Shown here: one piece after another, positions 35,360 through 43,912 of the stretch
How positions within the stretch are numbered: position 1 is the first letter of the stretch
How the letters are laid out: each line of letters starts with the position of its first letter
Assembly (NCBI RefSeq): GCF_029870595.1
Contig: NZ_JAPDIR010000004.1
Span: 248,001-312,000 of the forward strand
Direction: 5' to 3'
Source: Sphingomonas sp. CBMAI 2297
Lineage (GTDB): Bacteria; Pseudomonadota; Alphaproteobacteria; Sphingomonadales; Sphingomonadaceae
DNA length: 64,000 bases
Notes under the pieces: generated by a model
Databases searched by the model: none
Told to the model about the DNA's origin: nothing
The model's input: only the letters and a program-made list of their open reading frames with translations
Translations under genes and position numbers: made by a program

Positions 35360-37338
35360 CCGCGGCTCACCAGCTGGGCCAGCGCCGGCACGTCGACCGG
35401 CGCCGAACAGAGGAAGCCCTGGAAATATTGGCAGCCTTCCTTGGCGAGCAGGTCGAGCTGCTCGGCGGTCTCGACGCCTTCCGCCACCACCGCCAGCCCC
35501 AGCGAGCGCGCCATGTCGATCACGCCCCGCACCACCACCCGGTCGCGCGGCGAGCCGGTGATGTCCTGGCTGAGCTTCTTGTCGATCTTGAGATAGTCGA
35601 GCGGCAATGCCTTGAGATAGGCGAGGCTCGAATAGCCCGTGCCGAAATCGTCGATGGCGACGCGGCACCCCGCCGCGCGCAACAGGGTGAGCAGCCGCGC
35701 GGCTTCGCCCAGGTCCGACATGATGCCGCCCTCGGTGATCTCCACCGTCAGCCGATTGCGCGGGAAGTTGCTCGCGTCGATCCGGCCGAGCAGCGCATCG
35801 ACGAAGCTCGCCCGCGCCACATCGGCCGCGGTCACGTTGATCGAGAGCCGCAGCTTGCTGAGCGACATGGGCCAGTTCGCCGCCGCCGCCAGCGCGCGGC
35901 GCTGAACATGATCGGAGAGCGTCGCGTCGAGCCCCGCCCGCTCGGCCGCGGCAAACAGCGTGTCGGCGCCCAGTTCGCCGAACTCGGGGTGGTTCCAGCG
36001 CGCCAGCGCCTCCACGCCCACGATCTGCCCGGTGGCGATCGAGACCTGGGGCTGGAACAGCACGCCGATCTCGCCGCGCTCCAGCGCGCGGTGCAGGCTG
36101 TCGACGAGCAGATCGACCGGGGGCGCGCCCTTCTCCAGCGGCACGTCGCCGAGCAGCGCTTCGCTGGTTCGGCGCAGCAGGGCCGCGGCATTGTCGCCGG
36201 CCAGGCTCTCTCCGGTCACCAGCCGGGCCCCGAGCGGGGCGATGTCGCCTCCCACCACGAAGGGCCGCGCCAGCGCGTCCTCGAGCCGGGCCACCGCCGC
36301 GCCGATCCGCGCGGCATCGGCATCGTCGCTGGCGACAAGGAACTCCGATCCGCCGATCCGCGCTACGATCGCGCCCTTGCCGAGCGTCTCGCGCGCCACT
36401 TCGCCCACCCGGCGCGAGACGCTGCGCAGCAGCTCGTCCCCCACGGCCCGGCCATAGGCGGTGTTCACTGTCTCGAAACGCGTCAGCCCGATCAGCACGA
36501 CGCCGACACGGCCGCCCTCCGCCAGGCGCCGGTCGATCCAGCGCCGGGCACTGGGCCCGTCGCGCGCGCCGGTGAGCGCGTCGCGCACCGCCGCATTGGC
36601 ATCGGGCGCCACGCCCAGCGCCTCGACGAGCGCGTGCAGCCGGTTGGTCTGCGCGTCATACTGAAGATGCTGCACCACCCGCCCCACGCCGGCCAGATCA
36701 TGCGCGAAGGCAGTGGAGGGCGTGTCCGCGTTCAGGCGGCGCAGCGCGCTGCGCGCCAGCACCCGGTCCGCCGGATCGAGCCTGGCGAAGAAGGTCCGCG
36801 TGCCCGGCGCTTCGGGCAGGCCCAGCAGGCTCGCCAGCGCCGGCGTGAGCTGCAGCGAGCGCATCCCAGGATCGAATCGCCAGCCGAGCGGCTCGGGCGG
36901 CCCCTTCTCCTGCCCGTTCCACCCGGAGAGCCGCTCGACATGCCGCTGGGCGAAGCGGATCGCATGTGCCATCGCCGCCGAGGACATCGGGCTGGACAGG
37001 AAGTGGGTGGCGCCAGCATCGAAGAAATGGCGCATATGCACCGTGTCGCTCTGCGAGACCAGGATCAGCATCGCCGCGCCGTGCGCCTCGATCGTCGGCC
37101 CCAGCACCTTGGCCGCGTCCATCCCCTCGGACAGCGCGCCGCGTGCGTCGATCACCGCGACGGCGGCCCCGCTCGACAGGAATCGCCGCTCGAGCGCATC
37201 CGAGCGCCGCGCCGCCACCACCCGCCAGCCGCCCCCCGCCGCGGCCGCCGCGACTTCGTCGCGCTGGCGAAAGCTGAGGACGAACACCGGTGCAGCATCT
37301 GCGTTGGCGCTTTCGATGACTGTGAAATCTTCGGACAT
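35356..37338 (-). CDS. GGDEF/EAL-domain protein, probable cyclic-di-GMP phosphodiesterase
   Basis: The 660-residue protein has a degenerate receiver-like N-terminus (about 1-130), a PAS-like segment, a GGDEF domain with the altered signature RIGGSEF, and an EAL domain. The EAL active site looks complete: VEALARWNHP, SINVTAADV, EITEGGIM, DDFGTGYSSLAYLKALPLDYLKIDK. The Ser in GGSEF suggests the cyclase half is regulatory, possibly GTP-binding. It has no membrane helix. It is divergent from moaA. Confidence 0.88.
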   Translation of the reverse strand: MSEDFTVIESANADAAPVFVLSFRQRDEVAAAAAGGGWRVVAARRSDALERRFLSSGAAVAVIDARGALSEGMDAAKVLGPTIEAHGAAMLILVSQSDTVHMRHFFDAGATHFLSSPMSSAAMAHAIRFAQRHVERLSGWNGQEKGPPEPLGWRFDPGMRSLQLTPALASLLGLPEAPGTRTFFARLDPADRVLARSALRRLNADTPSTAFAHDLAGVGRVVQHLQYDAQTNRLHALVEALGVAPDANAAVRDALTGARDGPSARRWIDRRLAEGGRVGVVLIGLTRFETVNTAYGRAVGDELLRSVSRRVGEVARETLGKGAIVARIGGSEFLVASDDADAARIGAAVARLEDALARPFVVGGDIAPLGARLVTGESLAGDNAAALLRRTSEALLGDVPLEKGAPPVDLLVDSLHRALERGEIGVLFQPQVSIATGQIVGVEALARWNHPEFGELGADTLFAAAERAGLDATLSDHVQRRALAAAANWPMSLSKLRLSINVTAADVARASFVDALLGRIDASNFPRNRLTVEITEGGIMSDLGEAARLLTLLRAAGCRVAIDDFGTGYSSLAYLKALPLDYLKIDKKLSQDITGSPRDRVVVRGVIDMARSLGLAVVAEGVETAEQLDLLAKEGCQYFQGFLCSAPVDVPALAQLVSRG

Positions 37339-37397
37339 TCCCCTCTCGATAACGCGAACGCTTGCCCGCCGCCATCATCATGCGTAACTCGTCTTGC

Positions 37398-38396
37398 ATG
37401 GCAGCCGCGCCCGCCTTGATCGACGCCCATGGCCGCGCGATCCAGTATTTGCGCATTTCGGTCACGGATCGCTGCGACCTGCGCTGCCGCTATTGCATGC
37501 CCGAGAAGATGCGCTTCCTGCCACGCGGCGCGCTGCTGAGCCTCGACGAGCTGGCGCTGGTCGCCGATCGCTTCGTCGCGCGCGGCGTGCGCAAGATCCG
37601 CCTGACCGGGGGGGAGCCGCTGGTCCGTGGCGACACGATGGCGCTGGTCCGCCGGATCGCCCGCCATCTCGGCGCGGGCCTCGACGAAATCACCCTCACC
37701 ACCAACGGCACCCACCTCGCCGACCATGCCGAGGCGCTGCGCGACGCCGGGGTGCGCCGCATCAACGTCAGCCTCGACAGCCGCGATCCGGAGACCTTCC
37801 GGCACATCACCCGGCATGGCGAGCTGGCAAAGGTGCTGGCCGGCATCGCCGCCGCGCGGGCCGCCGGCATCGCGATCAAGCTCAACATGGTCGCATTGAA
37901 GGGCCTCAACGAAAGCGAGATCCCCGCGATGCTCGCCTGGGCGGCGGCGGAGGGCATGGATCTCACCCTGATCGAGACGATGCCGCTGGGCGAGGTGGAG
38001 GAAGATCGCACCGATCGCTTCCTGCCGCTCACCGGCGTGCTGGCCGCGCTGCGCGCGCGCTTCGCATTGATCCCCGACACGCATCGCACCGGCGGCCCCG
38101 CACGCTACTGGCGCGTCGCGGACACCGGCACGCGGCTGGGCCTGATCACGCCGCTCAGCGCCAATTTCTGCGACGGATGCAACCGCGTCCGCCTCGCCAG
38201 CGACGGAAAGCTCTATATGTGCCTCGGCCATGACGCGGCAGTCGACATCAAGGCCGCGCTGCGCGGCAGCGGCCCTGCCGGCCTCGACGAAGCGATCGAT
38301 GCCGCGCTGCGGCGCAAGCCGGCCCGGCACGATTTCCGCATCGCGGCCGGAGCCGCCCCGGCAACGCGCCGCCATATGAGCGTCACCGGCGGATGA
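37398..38396 (+). CDS. moaA: GTP 3',8-cyclase
   Basis: MoaA is the radical-SAM enzyme that starts molybdenum cofactor synthesis from GTP. The 332-residue protein has the N-terminal cluster motif CDLRCRYC, LTGGEPLVRGD, the C-terminal cluster NFCDGCNRVRLASDGKLYMC and the conserved C-terminal Gly-Gly (SVTGG). ATGs at 37380 and an ATC/GCC-rich region upstream give longer options; 37398 is nearest the family start. The stop overlaps nadK by 4 bp (ATGA). Confidence 0.94.
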   Translation: MAAAPALIDAHGRAIQYLRISVTDRCDLRCRYCMPEKMRFLPRGALLSLDELALVADRFVARGVRKIRLTGGEPLVRGDTMALVRRIARHLGAGLDEITLTTNGTHLADHAEALRDAGVRRINVSLDSRDPETFRHITRHGELAKVLAGIAAARAAGIAIKLNMVALKGLNESEIPAMLAWAAAEGMDLTLIETMPLGEVEEDRTDRFLPLTGVLAALRARFALIPDTHRTGGPARYWRVADTGTRLGLITPLSANFCDGCNRVRLASDGKLYMCLGHDAAVDIKAALRGSGPAGLDEAIDAALRRKPARHDFRIAAGAAPATRRHMSVTGG

Positions 38397-39163
38397 GCCA
38401 GCTCCGCGCGCTCGTCGTCTCGCCCACCGAACCCGCCCAGCTCGCCGCCGACGAGCTGCGCGAGGCATATGAATGGGTTCCCGTCGAACAGGCCGAGGTG
38501 ATCGTCGCCCTGGGCGGCGACGGCTTCATGCTCCAGACGCTCCACAACCTGCTGGAGAGCCGCCGCAGCGTTCCGGTGTTCGGCATGAATCTGGGCACGG
38601 TCGGCTTCCTGATGAACGACTGGCGGCGCGAGGGGCTCGACGAGCGGCTCGCCCGCGCCAAGCCGTTCAAGGTGAGTCCGCTCAAGATGAACGCGATCAA
38701 CGCCGCCGGCGAGCGTTTCGAACTGCCGGCGATCAACGAAGTCTCGTTCCTGCGCGAGACGCGCCAGACTGCGAAGCTCGAAGTCACCGTCAATGATCGC
38801 GTCGTGCTGCCGGAGCTGGTGTGCGACGGCCTGCTCGTCGCCACGCCCGCCGGCTCCACCGCGTACAACCTGTCCGTCCAGGGGCCGATCCTGCCGCTCG
38901 GCTCCGCGATGCTGGCGATGACGCCGATCAGCCCGTTCCGCCCGCGGCGCTGGCGCGGCGCGATCCTGCCCGACAAGGCCCGTATCGCGATTCGCGTGCT
39001 GGAGGCGGACAAGCGGCCGGTGAGCGCCGTGGCGGACCAGCGCGAAGTGCGCGATGTCGCCAGGGTGGAGATAGCGATCGACCATCACCGCGACCTCACC
39101 TTGCTCTTCGATCCGGAGCATGCGCTGGATGATCGGATAACGATGGAACAATTCGTCGCCTGA
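38393..39163 (+). CDS. nadK: NAD kinase
   Basis: It phosphorylates NAD to NADP. The 256-residue enzyme has the catalytic GGDG motif (VALGGDGFMLQTLH), FGMNLGTVGFLMN, the INEVSF (NE) motif, CDGLLVATPAGSTAYNLSVQGP and PISPFRPRRW. Its ATG overlaps the moaA stop, so the two are co-translated. It is slightly shorter than many homologues but complete. Confidence 0.95.
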   Translation: MSQLRALVVSPTEPAQLAADELREAYEWVPVEQAEVIVALGGDGFMLQTLHNLLESRRSVPVFGMNLGTVGFLMNDWRREGLDERLARAKPFKVSPLKMNAINAAGERFELPAINEVSFLRETRQTAKLEVTVNDRVVLPELVCDGLLVATPAGSTAYNLSVQGPILPLGSAMLAMTPISPFRPRRWRGAILPDKARIAIRVLEADKRPVSAVADQREVRDVARVEIAIDHHRDLTLLFDPEHALDDRITMEQFVA

Positions 39164-39235
39164 CCCCTTGCAATCCGCAGAAACCCGCTGCATAGGGCCG
39201 CCTCCGTCGCGGTTCGCCGGGCGGAGAGATGGTGA

Positions 39236-39310
39236 TCCCTGATAGCTCAGCGGTAGAGCTCTCGACTGTTAATCGAGCGGCCGTAGGTTCGAATCCTACT
39301 CAGGGAGCCA
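39236..39310 (+). tRNA. tRNA-Asn (anticodon GTT)
   Basis: The acceptor stem TCCCTGA pairs with TCAGGGA, followed by discriminator G and an encoded CCA (39308-39310). The D arm is GCTCAGCGGTAGAGC. The anticodon arm CTCGA-CTGTTAA-TCGAG puts GTT at 39268-39270. The T arm contains GGTTCGAATCC. The gene lies 72 bp after nadK and marks the left border of a region with foreign character. Confidence 0.97.
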
Positions 39311-40007
39311 TCCTCCAGCATAGCGCGAAACAGCCGAAATCCGGGCTGGGATTTCGCTGCTGCTTCGGCGATTTGCGCCGATCCGGGATGCTGTTTCGCT
39401 CTCGGCCAGAGTAGAAAATCGGGCTTGGCCTAGGCTTGATGCACCTGATTTCCACATCCTCCCCCGCCACCACCGGGTTCGACACGCACTCTCCCGCCAT
39501 GGGCCGCAATTCCTTGCTGCGTCGGCGGAGCTTCTGATCTGCCTTCGGGAGCAATTTGGCGAGGCGCGGCTGGCCGGGAAAGAGCTATGGGGCGCCGATC
39601 GTGGTTTCGGCGGCGATGGCGATGGCGGAAGAATGTCCACGGATGGCGGATTTGCGCCCCAGCTGTCACCATTCGCCCTATCGGCTTGGGATCCTGAAAA
39701 CTGTCGCTGGTTCATCCCGCGCGGAGCGGAAGCAAGAACGACCGATAGGAAGGATCTTGCGAGCGCCACCAGCGCGGCCCTGGCACGACCGGTGCCAGCG
39801 GCAAGCGCCAGTGAGAATCGAAGGTGGGCGATGCCTGCCCGTTCAACTGCGCTCAGCGGTCAGGTGCCGTCCGGACGCCAGCGTTTGAACCAGTCAGCGA
39901 ACGCTTTCATCTCGGCCGGCACAGAGCTTGCGAGAACGGCCGCTCGCTCAGGCGCTTCCGGTGCCCAGAGCCTTCCGCCAGGCCAGATCCGGAGATGCCA
40001 TCGGAAC
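39311..40007. other. 697-bp gap without a supported gene, next to tRNA-Asn
   Basis: Several open frames cover this stretch on both strands, but none has a ribosome site, a recognisable domain or a clean composition. The - strand frame at 39300-39554 (LPKADQKLRRRSKELRPMAG) reads somewhat like protein and may be a decayed gene. I see no second copy of the tRNA 3' end and no integrase. Confidence 0.5.
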
Positions 40008-40802
40008 CTAGTCGCGCGGCGCAGGCATCTGCGCCAGATTGTTCCAGAGCATCGGCGCGAGTTGCGCGAAATCCAGCCTGTGCGGCGCGCCGGGTAATTT
40101 AAGCAAGCGCGCCTGCCTGGCAGCCGCGCGCAAGCGCTCCGCATGGGCAAAGGGCACGACCTCGTCGGCCGTGCCATGGATCAGGAGCACTGGCTTCTCG
40201 ACCTGCGCGATCGCGCCGAGATTGTCGAAGCGGTTTCCGACGAAGGCACGTGTGACGGGCGAGGCGAGGTCGGCGATGCGCGTAAAGGCGCCGATCGTCA
40301 CGATCCCGCGCACGCCGGGGGCCGTCCCCGTGTGCAGGGCGACTGCGCTGCCCAGCGAAAAGCCGCAGACATAGAGCCGCGCGCCCGGCGCGAGCGTCCC
40401 CGCGAGCCGGACAAACGCGTCGCCATCGGCATAGAGCCCCGTCTCTGACGGCTTGCCCGGATTGTCGCCATAGCCCCGATAGGAGGCGACCAGCACCCCC
40501 TGACCGTCGGTCACCAGCGCGGCCGCCATGGTCGCGGATTCGAAGCGGTTGCCGCTCTGGCCGTGGAAGAACACCAGCACGGGCGCGCCCACGCGCGTCG
40601 GCGCCCACCAATAGCCCTTGAGCTGAAGGCCGTCGGCCGTGGTGGTGGTGACCTCCGCCGGCGCCGGCCCCGCCCAGTGCACCTCGCGTGGCATCGGATC
40701 GGGCCGGAAGATGCGGCTGTCGATCTGCCCGGCCCAGCCGGGCGCCAGGCCGATCGACAGCCCGAGCAGCAACAGGGCGAGGACCGACTTGCCGTGCCCC
40801 AT
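40008..40802 (-). CDS. Exported alpha/beta hydrolase, last gene of the peptide cluster
   Basis: The 264-residue protein starts with a signal peptide (MGHGKSVLALLLLGLSIGLAPGWA). An alpha/beta-hydrolase core follows: VLVFFHGQSGN oxyanion strand, nucleophile Ser in GFSLGSA, Asp in HGTADEVVP and His in GAPHRLDF. The nearest general match is the BEM46/YqkD-type serine hydrolases. The ATG shares one base with the stop of the upstream barrel gene (TGATG). In the cluster it could release or trim an acylated product, but that is inference. Confidence 0.8.
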   Translation of the reverse strand: MGHGKSVLALLLLGLSIGLAPGWAGQIDSRIFRPDPMPREVHWAGPAPAEVTTTTADGLQLKGYWWAPTRVGAPVLVFFHGQSGNRFESATMAAALVTDGQGVLVASYRGYGDNPGKPSETGLYADGDAFVRLAGTLAPGARLYVCGFSLGSAVALHTGTAPGVRGIVTIGAFTRIADLASPVTRAFVGNRFDNLGAIAQVEKPVLLIHGTADEVVPFAHAERLRAAARQARLLKLPGAPHRLDFAQLAPMLWNNLAQMPAPRD

Positions 40803-41389
40803 CAGAAGCGGACCGGCACGCCGACGAAGAACTGATGGGTCTGGTTGTCGACATGCTTGTAGTCGACCCGAATCCCGAGACGTGGCGAGATCCGGTATTC
40901 GACGCCCGCGCCGACTTCGAAGCTGCCGCCCCATTCGGACACGCCGGTGACCCCCGCGGTGTTGCGGATCCGATAGCGATTGCCGCCATAGCCACCGCTG
41001 GCATAGACGAAGAGCGCCGAGCCGATCACCGCCCCGCCGTGCAGCGAGACGCGATAGCCGTAGCGCGGCGCGAGACGCAGCTCCGATCCTCCCGCGAAGC
41101 GCACGACATTGTCGCCCCCGCCCGCGGTCACGCCGGCCTCGCCGCCGATGCGGAGATGTTCTCCCACCGCGATGTCATGGCCGACGAACACGCCCCCGCC
41201 CGCGCCCCAGGCGCGGTAATAGCGCCCTGCGGTCCCGTTGCCGCCCTGCGGTTCCAGATAGATATGGTGCTCGAGCGCGCCTGCCTCTACCCCGGCATAG
41301 GTGCCCGTGAACGGCGCCCCTGCCTGGGCCATTGCCGCGGCCGGCATCCACGCGGCCGCGACCGCAAACATCGTCATCGAAAAACGCAT
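40802..41389 (-). CDS. Outer-membrane beta-barrel protein of the peptide cluster
   Basis: This is a 195-residue protein with a signal peptide (MRFSMTMFAVAAAWMPAAAMA) and eight or so amphipathic strands (TGTYAGVEAGAL, LFVYASGGYGGNRY, FEVGAGVEYRISPRLGIRVDYK). It ends in Phe (FFVGVPVRF), typical of OmpA/OmpX-type small barrels. Too small for a TolC-type exit duct, it may be an immunity or surface protein. Its start directly follows the stop of the upstream gene. Confidence 0.78.
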   Translation of the reverse strand: MRFSMTMFAVAAAWMPAAAMAQAGAPFTGTYAGVEAGALEHHIYLEPQGGNGTAGRYYRAWGAGGGVFVGHDIAVGEHLRIGGEAGVTAGGGDNVVRFAGGSELRLAPRYGYRVSLHGGAVIGSALFVYASGGYGGNRYRIRNTAGVTGVSEWGGSFEVGAGVEYRISPRLGIRVDYKHVDNQTHQFFVGVPVRF

Positions 41390-41908
41390 CTAGTCCGCTC
41401 CTGCCAATGTCGGATCGTGAAACAATGCCAATATGCTGCCGCGACCGCCGCCCTTGTCGATCCCCTGATAGAGCGTGTGGAAGAAGCACGTCGTCTTGAT
41501 GAGCAGGATCGGGTCGGCATCTTCGGGAACGTAGCGCAAATCGAGCCCTTCGATCTTCATGCTCAACGCCGCGGCGATCGCCTCCGGCGCGGCATCGGCC
41601 CGGTAGATGACAAGCGCGTCCAGGTCGTTGGGCGCCTCGCCAGTCCCGACGAAGCTGCCACCGATCAGCGCGCACAATGGCATCACGCCCTGCACCCGGA
41701 TCGCCTCGATCCGCGCCGCGAAGCGCTCCAGCAAAGCGCGGCGCTCGGGCGACCAGGCGAGATGCTCGAACAGCCAGGCGAAGCGCACGACATGCGGGCT
41801 GCTTGCGAACATGTTCGGCGCCGGTTCCGGCGCAAGCAGCATGCGGGCGGGCACAGCCAGCGCCTCGCCGCGCAGCATCGCCTGGCCGGCAATCGAAACG
41901 CCCGTCAT
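41390..41908 (-). CDS. Nucleotidyltransferase-fold protein (DUF6932-like), copy B
   Basis: The 172-residue protein carries a GGSFVGTGEAPNDLDALV segment, the GGSx(9)DxD signature of Pol-beta-type nucleotidyltransferases, preceded by a helical region and followed by LLIKTTCFFHTLYQGIDKGGGRGSI. It is a distant paralogue of the preceding gene (41905-42447), with which it overlaps by 4 bp (ATGA). Similar proteins are annotated only as DUF6932. The substrate is unknown; nucleotidyl transfer to a protein or small molecule is possible. Confidence 0.7.
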   Translation of the reverse strand: MTGVSIAGQAMLRGEALAVPARMLLAPEPAPNMFASSPHVVRFAWLFEHLAWSPERRALLERFAARIEAIRVQGVMPLCALIGGSFVGTGEAPNDLDALVIYRADAAPEAIAAALSMKIEGLDLRYVPEDADPILLIKTTCFFHTLYQGIDKGGGRGSILALFHDPTLAGAD

Positions 41909-42447
41909 GCCGCGGCCGCCGTGGCGGCACGGCGCGGCACCACCATCACGATTCCGCGATCCAGCGACCCTGTTCCCTTGTCATAGGCAAAAGTGTTGGA
42001 GAAATAGATCGCGCGCTTGATCAGCACTGCGGGATGCGCATCGGCAGGGCAGAGATGGAGATCTGCCATGTCGCCGCGCGCCATCGCCTGCGACAGTGCC
42101 GCCGCGCCTGCCTCGGGATCGCAGGTCAGCGTGTACACGCCCAGCGCATCGATATCGCGCGGCTCCTGGCCGAGGCGCAAGAAGCTGCCGCCGACGAGCA
42201 GCAGATCCACACGGATCCCGGCCTGCTCGAGCGCCGCGACCCGCGTCAGCAGCGCGGTCAGCAGCACCCGCCTCTGTTCCGAGCCGGCAAAGGCATCGGC
42301 GAAGCGCGCGACGTCGTAGACATAAGGCGAACTGTCGAGCGGTGTCTCCCGCCCGAGCGGCGCTGTGAACGGCGGAAGGCCGGCATCCCGCGCGGCCGGG
42401 TTCACCGTCATGCATGCGGTCAGGAAGCTGTCCACCCGCTCAAGCAT
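41905..42447 (-). CDS. Nucleotidyltransferase-fold protein (DUF6932-like), copy A
   Basis: The 180-residue protein has VGGSFLRLGQEPRDIDALGV, the GGSx(9)DxD signature, and a C-terminal VLIKRAIYFSNTFAYDKGTGS that parallels copy B (LLIKTTCFF...YQGIDKGGG). The ATG at 42447 lies inside the end of the ketosynthase gene (8-bp overlap), so the genes are coupled. Two adjacent diverged copies suggest a heterodimer or two different modification targets. Function is unknown. Confidence 0.7.
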   Translation of the reverse strand: MLERVDSFLTACMTVNPAARDAGLPPFTAPLGRETPLDSSPYVYDVARFADAFAGSEQRRVLLTALLTRVAALEQAGIRVDLLLVGGSFLRLGQEPRDIDALGVYTLTCDPEAGAAALSQAMARGDMADLHLCPADAHPAVLIKRAIYFSNTFAYDKGTGSLDRGIVMVVPRRAATAAAA

Positions 42448-43648
42448 GTCCGAGCACCAGCGAGGCGTTGAGGCCGCCAAAGGCGAAGGAATTGGAGACG
42501 ATCGTGCGGATCCTGGCATCGCGGGCGACATTGGGGATGCAGTCGATCGGACATTCGGGGTCCGGCTCGACGAAGTTCGCGGTCGGCGCTAGCGTCTGCG
42601 CGCCGAGCGACTTCACCGCCATCACCAACTCGATCGCGCCCGAAGCGCCCAGGCAATGGCCGAGCACCGATTTGGTGGCGGTGACGGGAAGGCGCGTGGC
42701 GCGATCGCCGAACACCTGATGCAACGCCTGGCATTCGCTCGCATCGTTCATGTTGGTGCCGGTGCCATGCGCGTTCAGATGATCGACTGCGCCGGCGTCG
42801 GCTCCCGCGTCGGCGAGCGCCAGGCGCATCGCACGCGCCATGCCGGCGGGATCGGGCGAGGTCAGCGAGCCCGCATCCGAGCTCATCCCGAACCCGCGCA
42901 GTTCGCCCAATATGTCGGCCCCTCGCCTGCGCGCCGCTTCCATCTCCTCGAGCACCAGGATCGCGGCGCCTTCGCCGAGCATCAGCCCGCGCCGCCCGAA
43001 CGAGAAGGGCCGGCAAAGATCGTCGGAAAGCACGTGCAGCGCTTCCCAGCCCTTGAGGCAGCCAAAGGTCAGGCTCGCCTCGGTGCCGCCGGTCATCGCT
43101 ATATCGGCCATTCCGTAACGGATCGCCTGATAGGCCTGTCCGACCGCATGGGCGGCCGACGCGCAGGCAGATGCGATCAGGAATACGCCGCCGCGGATCC
43201 CGAATTCGATCGCCAGCTGGCTCGCCGGCGCGCTCGCCATCAGCCGGGGCACGGTGAGCGGATGAAGCCGGTCGGCGCCGTGGCGGTAGATCCTTTCGGA
43301 ACTCATGTCGTGCGTCGCTTCGCCCGCGGCGCCGCTGCCGATCACGCACATCGTGCGGTCCGGATCGTAATCGGCGAAATCGATGCCCGACTGGGCCAGC
43401 GCCTCGCGCCCGGCGACGATTGCATATTGCGCGGCGGGATCGAGCGCGCTCAGCCGGCGCCGGTCGAAATAGGTCTCGGGGTCATAGTCGCGCAGCTCCG
43501 CGACCCGGCTGACGCCCGTTGTCTTGTCGCCCAGCCGCGAAGGCGCGCCGAAGGGCTGGTGCGCATCGCGTACCGCCTGCCAGCTGCGCTCCGCATCGAT
43601 GCCCCCGGCAGTGAGCGCGCCGATACCGGTGATCGCGACCCGTCTCAC
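42440..43648 (-). CDS. FabF-like beta-ketoacyl-ACP synthase of the peptide cluster
   Basis: The 402-residue thiolase-fold condensing enzyme has a full Cys-His-His triad: Cys162 in IASACASAAHAVG, His in NAHGTGTNMND, and His in KSVLGHCLGASGAIE. It elongates acyl-ACP chains with malonyl-ACP. Housekeeping FabF normally sits in a fab operon; here it overlaps an ACP gene and lies in an exporter cluster, so it is probably dedicated to a specialised acyl chain. No ketoreductase, dehydratase or malonyltransferase gene accompanies it, so it would draw on primary fatty-acid synthesis. Confidence 0.9.
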   Translation of the reverse strand: MRRVAITGIGALTAGGIDAERSWQAVRDAHQPFGAPSRLGDKTTGVSRVAELRDYDPETYFDRRRLSALDPAAQYAIVAGREALAQSGIDFADYDPDRTMCVIGSGAAGEATHDMSSERIYRHGADRLHPLTVPRLMASAPASQLAIEFGIRGGVFLIASACASAAHAVGQAYQAIRYGMADIAMTGGTEASLTFGCLKGWEALHVLSDDLCRPFSFGRRGLMLGEGAAILVLEEMEAARRRGADILGELRGFGMSSDAGSLTSPDPAGMARAMRLALADAGADAGAVDHLNAHGTGTNMNDASECQALHQVFGDRATRLPVTATKSVLGHCLGASGAIELVMAVKSLGAQTLAPTANFVEPDPECPIDCIPNVARDARIRTIVSNSFAFGGLNASLVLGHA

Positions 43649-43911
43649 GCCTGCGCCGTCCGCTGCGAGATGAGTTGCCGGATCGCCGTCACGACATCGC
43701 GCACTTTGGCGAGGCCGGATTCGCCGACCGCATTGGCGTTGTAGGGCACGTCGATACCGAAACGGTCCTCGATCGCGAAGAGCAGCTCGACCATGTCGAG
43801 CGATTCGATTCCCAGCTGCTCCAGGCTGGTATCGAGATCGATCGGGACATCGCCGACGCGGGCCGCGTCGCGGACCAGCGAGATCACATCGGCTTCAATG
43901 TCTTCGTTCAT
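43645..43911 (-). CDS. Acyl carrier protein of the peptide cluster
   Basis: The 88-residue four-helix carrier protein has the phosphopantetheine site LGIESLDMVELLFAIEDRFGI (Ser in GIESLD rather than the usual DSL). Acidic residues around helix 2 fit docking to a ketosynthase. The ATG at 43911 begins 1 bp after the exporter stop codon, and its own stop overlaps the ketosynthase start (ATGA). No phosphopantetheinyl transferase is nearby, so the housekeeping one must serve it. Confidence 0.88.
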   Translation of the reverse strand: MNEDIEADVISLVRDAARVGDVPIDLDTSLEQLGIESLDMVELLFAIEDRFGIDVPYNANAVGESGLAKVRDVVTAIRQLISQRTAQA

Positions 43912-43912
43912 C

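Noticed and set aside
39296..39769. A 157-codon - strand frame after the tRNA gene
   Set aside because: It is Ser/Arg/Pro-rich, has no ribosome site or domain, and two other frames over the same bases look equally poor.
39311..40007. Phage or island attachment site at tRNA-Asn
   Set aside because: I looked for a second copy of the tRNA 3' end downstream and saw none, and there is no integrase gene nearby. The island idea is kept only as an inference.
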